The notes beneath the pieces are model-generated. The model searched no databases. It was not told the origin of the DNA and worked only from the letters and a program-made list of their open reading frames with translations. 64,000 nt of DNA from Sphingobium sp. (GTDB lineage: Bacteria; Pseudomonadota; Alphaproteobacteria; Sphingomonadales; Sphingomonadaceae): positions 1 to 64,000 of the forward strand of contig QFQF01000014.1 in the NCBI GenBank assembly GCA_003248935.1, in the 5' to 3' direction. A program made the position numbers and the translations under genes. Shown here in pieces: positions 59,066-64,000 of this stretch; position 1 is the stretch's first letter, and the number at the start of each line of letters is the position of its first letter.

Positions 59066-59698
59066 ATGCAGTACCTCTGGCTGGCACCCGCCGCCGCCCT
59101 GACTCTGGGCTATCTGCTGGGGTCCGTACCCTTCGGCCTGCTGCTGACGCGGATCGCGGGCGCGGGCGACCTGCGGCAGATCGGCTCGGGCAATATCGGC
59201 GCGACCAACGTGTTACGGACGGGCCGCAAGGGGCTGGCAGCCGCGACGTTGCTGCTCGACGGCGCGAAGGGCGCGCTGGCGGTCGCGATCGGCGTGGCGA
59301 TCGTCGCAGGTGGTGGGCCGCTGGCCGGTGTCATGGCGTTCATCGGCCATTGCTATCCGGTCTGGCTGCGCTTTGCGGGCGGCAAGGGCGTGGCAACGAT
59401 GCTGGGCGTCACGCTGGCGCTGCACTGGCCGAGCGGCCTTGTGTTCGCGGCTGTGTGGATCGGCGCGCTGGCGCTGACGCGGATTTCATCCGTCGGCGGC
59501 ATGTCGGCGGCGGTGAGCGCGCCGGTCGCCGCCGTCGCCATGGGGCGCGTCGACCTGCTCCCGCCACTGCTGGCGATGACGCTGCTGGTGCTGTGGCGGC
59601 ACCGGGCGAATATCGGCCGCCTGCTGTCGGGTACCGAACCCCGGGTTGGCAAGAACAAGGGCAAGGACGGGACCGGGCCGGAGCAGGGAGCGGCTTGA
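59066..59698 (+). CDS. plsY: Glycerol-3-phosphate acyltransferase PlsY
   Basis: A 210-residue inner-membrane enzyme that transfers an acyl group from acyl-phosphate to glycerol-3-phosphate, starting phospholipid synthesis. Five hydrophobic segments are visible. The three family motifs are GSVPFGLLL, IGSGNIGATNVLRTG (cytoplasmic, substrate-binding) and the GHCYPVWLRFAGGKGVATMLG region. The C-terminal tail is lysine/glycine-rich. The ATG at 59066 starts the first membrane helix (QYLWLAPAAALTLGYLLG). dprA overlaps its stop codon. Confidence 0.96.
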   Translation: MQYLWLAPAAALTLGYLLGSVPFGLLLTRIAGAGDLRQIGSGNIGATNVLRTGRKGLAAATLLLDGAKGALAVAIGVAIVAGGGPLAGVMAFIGHCYPVWLRFAGGKGVATMLGVTLALHWPSGLVFAAVWIGALALTRISSVGGMSAAVSAPVAAVAMGRVDLLPPLLAMTLLVLWRHRANIGRLLSGTEPRVGKNKGKDGTGPEQGAA

Positions 59699-60807
59699 GT
59701 CGTCCGGCGGGAATGGAGGGCGAGCGGTTCGACCGGCTGCGCCTGATCCGATCTGCGCGGATCGGCCCCGTCACCTATATGCAGTTGCTCCGGCGGTTCG
59801 GATCGGCACGGGCCGCGATCGAGGCGCTGCCCGATCTGGCCGCGCGTGGCGGTGGAAAACCGCCGGCTCTGGCGAAGCGGGAAGACATTGAGCAGGAGAT
59901 CGCGTCCGTCGCGGTTCTGGGTGCCCGTTATCTTCTGCTGGGCGATCCCGACTATCCGGCATTGCTTGCCGAAATCGAGAATCCGCCGCCCGCGCTGACG
60001 ATGCGGGGCGACACAGCGCTGCTGGCCCGCCGCTGCATCGGGATGGTCGGCGCCCGCAATGCGTCGGCCGCCGCGTGCCGCTTTGCCCGGATGCTGGGGC
60101 AGGGGCTGGCGGCGGAGGGGGTGAGCGTCGTCTCCGGCCTTGCCCGCGGCATCGACACCGCCGCGCATCAGGGATCGCTGGAGGGCGGCACGGTGGCGGT
60201 GATCGCCGGGGGCATCGACGTCATATTCCCGCCCGAGAACGCCGTGCTTCAGGAAGAGATCGCCGCGCGCGGCCTGCTGATCGCGGAAATGCCGCCGGGG
60301 ACGCGGCCGCTGGCGCGACATTTCCCGTGGCGCAACCGGATCATCGCGGGCCTGTCGCTGGGCACCGTCGTGGTGGAGGCGGCGCCGCGCTCCGGATCGC
60401 TGATCACCGCACGGCTGGCGGGCGAGGCCGGGCGGGAGGTGATGGCGGTGCCGGGATCGCCGCTCGACCCGCGCGCGCAGGGGTGTAACCAGTTGATCCG
60501 CGAAGGCGCGACGTTGGTGCAGGGCGTCGCCGACATCCTGGAGGCGGTCGGGCCGATCGACGCGCGGATGGTGCGGCAGGACGCCCGCGGCTATGACGGC
60601 CACCCCGCCGGGACCGACGTGGCGGAGCGGGAGCGGCGCGCGATCGTCGCGCTGCTCGGCCCCGTGCCGGTGCCCGTGGACGAGATCATCCGCCAGTCCG
60701 GCCTGCCGCCCGCAGCCGTGCAGACCGTCCTCCTCGAACTCGAATTGGCGGGGCGCCTCGACCGCCATGCGGGCGGCCGTGTCAGCATTTCGATGCTTTC
60801 CGATTGA
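59695..60807 (+). CDS. dprA: DNA-processing protein DprA
   Basis: About 370 residues. DprA loads RecA onto incoming single-stranded DNA during transformation. The N-terminal SAM-like domain (RLRLIRSARIGPVTYMQLL) is followed by the Rossmann-like DNA-binding core: IGMVGARNAS, VVSGLARGIDTAAHQGSL, VIAGGIDVIFPPEN, HFPWRNRIIAGLS and VVEAAPRSGSLITARLA. A C-terminal winged-helix-like domain follows. I use the TTG at 59695, which overlaps the plsY stop and follows AGGGAG; the ATG at 59713 is an alternative. Its presence does not prove natural competence. Confidence 0.93.
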   Translation: MSRPAGMEGERFDRLRLIRSARIGPVTYMQLLRRFGSARAAIEALPDLAARGGGKPPALAKREDIEQEIASVAVLGARYLLLGDPDYPALLAEIENPPPALTMRGDTALLARRCIGMVGARNASAAACRFARMLGQGLAAEGVSVVSGLARGIDTAAHQGSLEGGTVAVIAGGIDVIFPPENAVLQEEIAARGLLIAEMPPGTRPLARHFPWRNRIIAGLSLGTVVVEAAPRSGSLITARLAGEAGREVMAVPGSPLDPRAQGCNQLIREGATLVQGVADILEAVGPIDARMVRQDARGYDGHPAGTDVAERERRAIVALLGPVPVPVDEIIRQSGLPPAAVQTVLLELELAGRLDRHAGGRVSISMLSD

Positions 60808-60878
60808 CGGGCGGCTTGACGGAGGGGAAAGGGCCCCGCCAGACTCGCGCGTACACGTAAGGAGCCTTCAGAGACCCC

Positions 60879-63446
60879 ATGCAGCTAGTCATCGTCGAAT
60901 CGCCGGCAAAGGCGAAGACCATCGAGAAATATCTGGGCGGCGACTTCCACGTTCTGGCGTCGTACGGCCACATCCGCGACCTGCCGCCCAAGGACGGGTC
61001 GGTCGACCCCGACAACGGCTTCGCGATGGAGTGGGAGAATTACGGCGACAAGGGCCGCCAGCTCAAGGCGATCACCGACGAGGCCAAGAAGGCCGACCGC
61101 CTGATCTTGGCCACTGACCCCGATCGCGAGGGAGAGGCGATCAGCTGGCATGTGCAGGAGGTGCTGCGCGCCAAGAAGGCGCTGCCCGCGAAGGTCGACC
61201 GGGTCACGTTCAATGCGATCACCAAGGCGGCGGTGACCGAGGCGATGGCGCATCCCCGCGCCCTCGACGAGGATCTGATCGACGCATACCGCACCCGCCG
61301 CGCGCTCGATTATCTGGTCGGCTTCACCCTGTCGCCGGTGCTGTGGCGCAAGCTGCCCGGCGCGAAGTCGGCAGGGCGCGTGCAGTCCGTCGCGCTGCGC
61401 CTGGTCGTCGAGCGCGAGCGCGAGATCGAGGCGTTCGTGCCGCAGGAATACTGGTCCGTTTCGGCCGAGATGGAGCAGGGCGGGCAGGGCTTCACCGCGC
61501 GCCTCACCCGCTGGAAGGGCGAAAAGATCGAGCGGCTGACCATCGGCAAGGAGGGCGACGCGCTCGCCGCCAAGGCCGATGTCGAGGCCGGACGGTTCAC
61601 GGTCGAGAAGGTCGAGACCCGGCCGATCACCCGTAACCCGCCGCCGCCCTTCACCACCTCGACGCTCCAGCAGGAGGCCGCGCGCAAGCTCGGCTTTTCC
61701 GCCAGCCACACGATGCGAATCGCGCAGCAACTCTACGAGGACGGCGCGATCACCTATATGCGGACCGACGGCGTGCAGATGGACGGCAGCGCCATCTCCG
61801 CCGCGCGCAAGGCGATCGCGGAGCGCTATGACGGCGGATACCTGCCCGACCAGCCGCGCCAGTACCAGACCAAGGCGAAGAACGCGCAGGAGGCCCACGA
61901 GGCGATCCGGCCGACCGAGTTCTCCCGCGATAAGGTGGGATCGGGCGACCATGCCCGCCTTTACGAGCTGGTGTTCAAGCGCGCGCTGGCGAGCCAGATG
62001 GCATCGGCCCGCATGGAACGCACGACCGTCGACATGGTCGACGCGACCGGTCAGCATGCGCTGCGCGCCACCGGCCAGGTGGTGATCTTCCCCGGCTTCC
62101 TTGCGCTGTACGAGGAAGGGCGGGACGATTCCGACGATGAGGACGGCAAGCTGCTGCCCCGCATGAAGGAAGGCGACGTGCCCGCCAAGAAGGCGGTCAA
62201 TGCCGAGCAGCACTTCACCCAGCCGCCGCCCCGCTACAGCGAGGCGAGCCTGGTCAAGCGGCTGGAGGAACTGGGCATCGGCCGTCCGTCGACCTATGCC
62301 TCGACGCTCCAGACGCTGAAGGACCGCAGCTATGTCCGGATCGAGAAGAACCGCTTCTTCGCCGAGGAGAGCGGGCGGCTGGTGACGGCGTTCCTCGAGC
62401 GCTTCTTCGAGCGCTACGTCTCCTACGATTTCACCGCCGGGATGGAGGACGAACTGGACGACGTGTCCGGCGGCCGGGCGCAGTGGCAGACTGTGCTGGA
62501 AGCGTTCTGGCGCGACTTCAAGCCGAAGACCGAGGAGGTGATGGCGCAGAAGCCGTCGGACATCACCGCCGCGCTCGACCAGTTCCTGGAACCGATGCTG
62601 TTCCCGCCCAAGGCCGACGGCAGCGATCCGCGCGCCTGTCCGCTGTGCGGCGACGGCAAGCTGTCGCTGCGCGGCGGCCGCTTCGGCGCGTTCATCGCCT
62701 GCTCGAACTATCCCGAGTGCAAGTTCACCCGCAAGTTCGGCCAGCCGGGCAGCGAGGGCGGACAGGGCGACAGTGGTCCCGAGGTGCTGGGCCAGCACCC
62801 GGAGACCGGGCAGGACATCGTCAAGAAGTCCGGCCGCTTCGGCCCCTATATCGAGATGGGCGAGGGCAAGGAGGCGAAGCGCGGCTCCATCCCCAAGGAC
62901 CTGCCGGACGGCGAGATGACCCTCGACTGGGCGGTGAAGCTGCTGAGCCTGCCGCGCGAAATCGGCAATCACCCGGAAACGGGCAAGCCGATCGTCGCCA
63001 ATATCGGCCGCTTTGGTCCCTATCTGCTGCATGACGGCAAATATGGGCGGCTGTCGAGCACGGCGGAAATCTTCGACATCGGCATGAACCATGCGGTGGT
63101 GAAGCTCGCCGAGGCTGCGGCCAAGGGACCGGGGGCGCGGGGATCGCGCGAACCGCTGAAGGTGCTGGGCAAGCATCCGCGCACCGAGGTCGAGATCAAG
63201 CTGATGGCCGGGCGCTTTGGCCCCTATGTCACGGACGGGGAGACCAACGCGACCCTGCCCAAGACGATCGAGCCCGACGCCCTGACGCTGGAGGAGGCCG
63301 CGCAGCTGATCGACGCCCGCGCCGCCGCCGCGCCCGCCAAGAAGGGCAAGAAGAAAGCCGCGCCGAAGAAGGCGCCGGCCAAGAAGGCGGCAGCCAAGAA
63401 AACGACGTCCGCAAAGCCGAAGAAGGCAAAGGCGGCCGCGGAGTAG
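60879..63446 (+). CDS. topA: DNA topoisomerase I
   Basis: An 855-residue type IA topoisomerase that relaxes negative supercoils. The N-terminal Toprim domain begins MQLVIVESPAKAKTIEKYLG, with DPDREGEAISWH. The active-site tyrosine is Y293 in AITYMRTDGVQ. One C4 zinc ribbon is present, with C587, C590, C608 and C614 (CPLCGDGKL and CSNYPECKF). Repeated KxSGRFGPY-type modules follow (KKSGRFGPYIEMG, NIGRFGPYLLHDG, MAGRFGPYVTDG). The last 45 residues are a lysine/alanine-rich tail (KKGKKKAAPKKAPAKKAA) that probably binds DNA. It follows dprA by 71 bases and is followed by a terminator. Confidence 0.97.
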   Translation: MQLVIVESPAKAKTIEKYLGGDFHVLASYGHIRDLPPKDGSVDPDNGFAMEWENYGDKGRQLKAITDEAKKADRLILATDPDREGEAISWHVQEVLRAKKALPAKVDRVTFNAITKAAVTEAMAHPRALDEDLIDAYRTRRALDYLVGFTLSPVLWRKLPGAKSAGRVQSVALRLVVEREREIEAFVPQEYWSVSAEMEQGGQGFTARLTRWKGEKIERLTIGKEGDALAAKADVEAGRFTVEKVETRPITRNPPPPFTTSTLQQEAARKLGFSASHTMRIAQQLYEDGAITYMRTDGVQMDGSAISAARKAIAERYDGGYLPDQPRQYQTKAKNAQEAHEAIRPTEFSRDKVGSGDHARLYELVFKRALASQMASARMERTTVDMVDATGQHALRATGQVVIFPGFLALYEEGRDDSDDEDGKLLPRMKEGDVPAKKAVNAEQHFTQPPPRYSEASLVKRLEELGIGRPSTYASTLQTLKDRSYVRIEKNRFFAEESGRLVTAFLERFFERYVSYDFTAGMEDELDDVSGGRAQWQTVLEAFWRDFKPKTEEVMAQKPSDITAALDQFLEPMLFPPKADGSDPRACPLCGDGKLSLRGGRFGAFIACSNYPECKFTRKFGQPGSEGGQGDSGPEVLGQHPETGQDIVKKSGRFGPYIEMGEGKEAKRGSIPKDLPDGEMTLDWAVKLLSLPREIGNHPETGKPIVANIGRFGPYLLHDGKYGRLSSTAEIFDIGMNHAVVKLAEAAAKGPGARGSREPLKVLGKHPRTEVEIKLMAGRFGPYVTDGETNATLPKTIEPDALTLEEAAQLIDARAAAAPAKKGKKKAAPKKAPAKKAAAKKTTSAKPKKAKAAAE

Positions 63447-63537
63447 GCCCGCAACACTCCCCGGCCGTTTTGCGCGGGCATGTCCGCGCGTGACGGGTGG
63501 TGAACCGATCGTTCAAAACCATGTGCAGAACCAGGTG

Positions 63538-63573
63538 AAGGCCAATCCCGGGACAGTCCGGGGTTGGCCTTTT
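63538..63573 (+). terminator. Rho-independent terminator after topA
   Basis: AAGGCCAATCCCGG (63538-63551) pairs with CCGGGGTTGGCCTT (63558-63571) in a 14-bp stem with one G-U pair and a six-base loop (GACAGT), followed by TTCC; the T-run is TTTT at 63570-63573. It stops the topA transcript before the antiporter gene. Confidence 0.88.
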
Positions 63574-63659
63574 CCATTTCATTTGCCACAAGAGACCCAC
63601 AAGGGGTTGTGTTCGAGCAGCCCCACGCATCGCTTCTGCCAACATCTTGTGGGGAACCA

Positions 63660-64000
63660 TTGGAAACCGTCACGATCGTCCTGTTCCTGCTGCTCGCCGT
63701 GATCCTGAGCGGTATCCTGTCGCGCATGGTGCCGTTGCCGCTGCCTCGCCCGGTGTTCCAGATCGCGCTGGGCGCCGCCATCGGCTTTGCCGCCGACTGG
63801 CGCGTGACGCTGGACCCGGAGATTTTCTTCCTGCTGTTCCTGCCGCCATTGCTGTTCCTCGACGGCTGGCGGATACCCCGGGAAGACCTGCTGAAGGATG
63901 CGAAGACGATCATCGAGCTGGCCCTGGGGCTGGTCGTCGTGACGGTGGTCGGCATGGGTTTCTTCATCCACTGGATGATCCCGGCGATGCCGTTGGCGGT
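63660..64000 (+). CDS. Na+/H+ antiporter of the CPA1 family, N-terminal part (runs off the right edge)
   Basis: The first 113 or so residues of a cation/proton antiporter. Hydrophobic segments are visible at about 4-20 (TIVLFLLLAVILSGILS), 33-44 (FQIALGAAIGFA), 54-66 (EIFFLLFLPPLLF) and 84-107 (IIELALGLVVVTVVGMGFFIH). The LDPEIFFLLFLPPLLFLDGW segment is typical of NhaP/CPA1 transporters. The ion-binding ND pair lies beyond the window. The start is TTG at 63660, preceded by GGGG at a normal distance. It exchanges Na+ or K+ for H+ across the inner membrane, by family. Confidence 0.85.
   Translation, partial: METVTIVLFLLLAVILSGILSRMVPLPLPRPVFQIALGAAIGFAADWRVTLDPEIFFLLFLPPLLFLDGWRIPREDLLKDAKTIIELALGLVVVTVVGMGFFIHWMIPAMPLA

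Noticed and set aside
60885..63176. Long minus-strand frame opposite topA
   Set aside because: Shadow of the topA coding frame; no ribosome site and no known domains.
1..64000. CRISPR array, prophage, restriction system or toxin-antitoxin cluster
   Set aside because: No regularly spaced repeats, phage structural genes or defence genes were seen; genes are core metabolism and information processing.

Overview
The window is 64 kb of high-GC chromosomal DNA from an alphaproteobacterium, most likely a sphingomonad (Sphingomonas or a close relative). I infer this from several features. Heme synthesis starts with a 5-aminolevulinate synthase (C4 pathway). The recG/sdhE/mfd, plsY-dprA-topA and ppiD-trpE groupings are typical of the group. 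The LexA-type box GTTC-N7-GTTC and the RpoH-type promoter also fit. The strain name cannot be read from the sequence. Almost all of the window is ordinary core genome: about 55 genes tightly packed in short operons, many with 4-base ATGA overlaps or TTG/GTG starts.

Layout. 1-550: about 100 bp of the sulfonamide-resistance gene sul1, cut off abruptly, then about 450 bp of lower-GC DNA with no recognisable gene, ending at the 3' end of a tRNA-Asn gene. This is the only clear trace of mobile DNA. 0.7-5.4 kb: nadK and moaA, a GGDEF/EAL protein, two small envelope proteins. 5.4-12.8 kb: mfd, sdhE, recG, an MscS-type channel, a PilZ protein. 12.9-18.4 kb: tyrS and anmK divergent, a VWA protein, a soluble chemoreceptor-like protein. 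18.4-25.7 kb: trpE-ppiD facing away from tpiA, secG and pyrG, then a small heat-shock gene with a heat-type promoter and a candidate RNA thermometer. 26-34.8 kb: lolC/lolD, a glutathione peroxidase, a Yip1-domain membrane protein, dnaE, and a radical-SAM gene behind a LexA-type box. 34.8-47.6 kb: moaB, a lytic transglycosylase, a uracil-DNA-glycosylase-like protein, ETF:ubiquinone oxidoreductase, a TPR protein, ispE, an N-formylglutamate amidohydrolase, ilvD, a lipoprotein, nnr, an RNA methyltransferase. 47.6-52.1 kb: an AT-richer secreted protein of unknown role and a three-gene polyamine cluster. 52.2-58.3 kb: an EF-hand protein, an ATP-dependent DNA ligase with its nuclease partner, a small helical protein, hemA, murI. 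58.3-64 kb: a DUF2239 gene behind a striking AT-rich inverted repeat, plsY, dprA, topA, and the start of a Na+/H+ antiporter that runs off the right edge.

How the genes work together. DNA repair and replication are well represented (mfd, recG, dnaE, topA, dprA, the ligase-nuclease pair, the UDG-like gene, the LexA-boxed radical-SAM gene). Molybdenum-cofactor synthesis is split between moaA and moaB. Ornithine decarboxylase, carboxyspermidine dehydrogenase and carboxyspermidine decarboxylase together form the aspartate-semialdehyde route from ornithine to spermidine, without SAM decarboxylase. Envelope biogenesis is covered by lolCD, ppiD, secG, plsY, murI, anmK and the transglycosylase.

I found no CRISPR array, prophage, complete transposon or large undescribed system. 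The best leads are the sul1 scar next to tRNA-Asn, the candidate ROSE-like thermometer in front of hsp20, the LexA-type box at the radical-SAM gene and the operator-like repeat in front of the DUF2239 gene.
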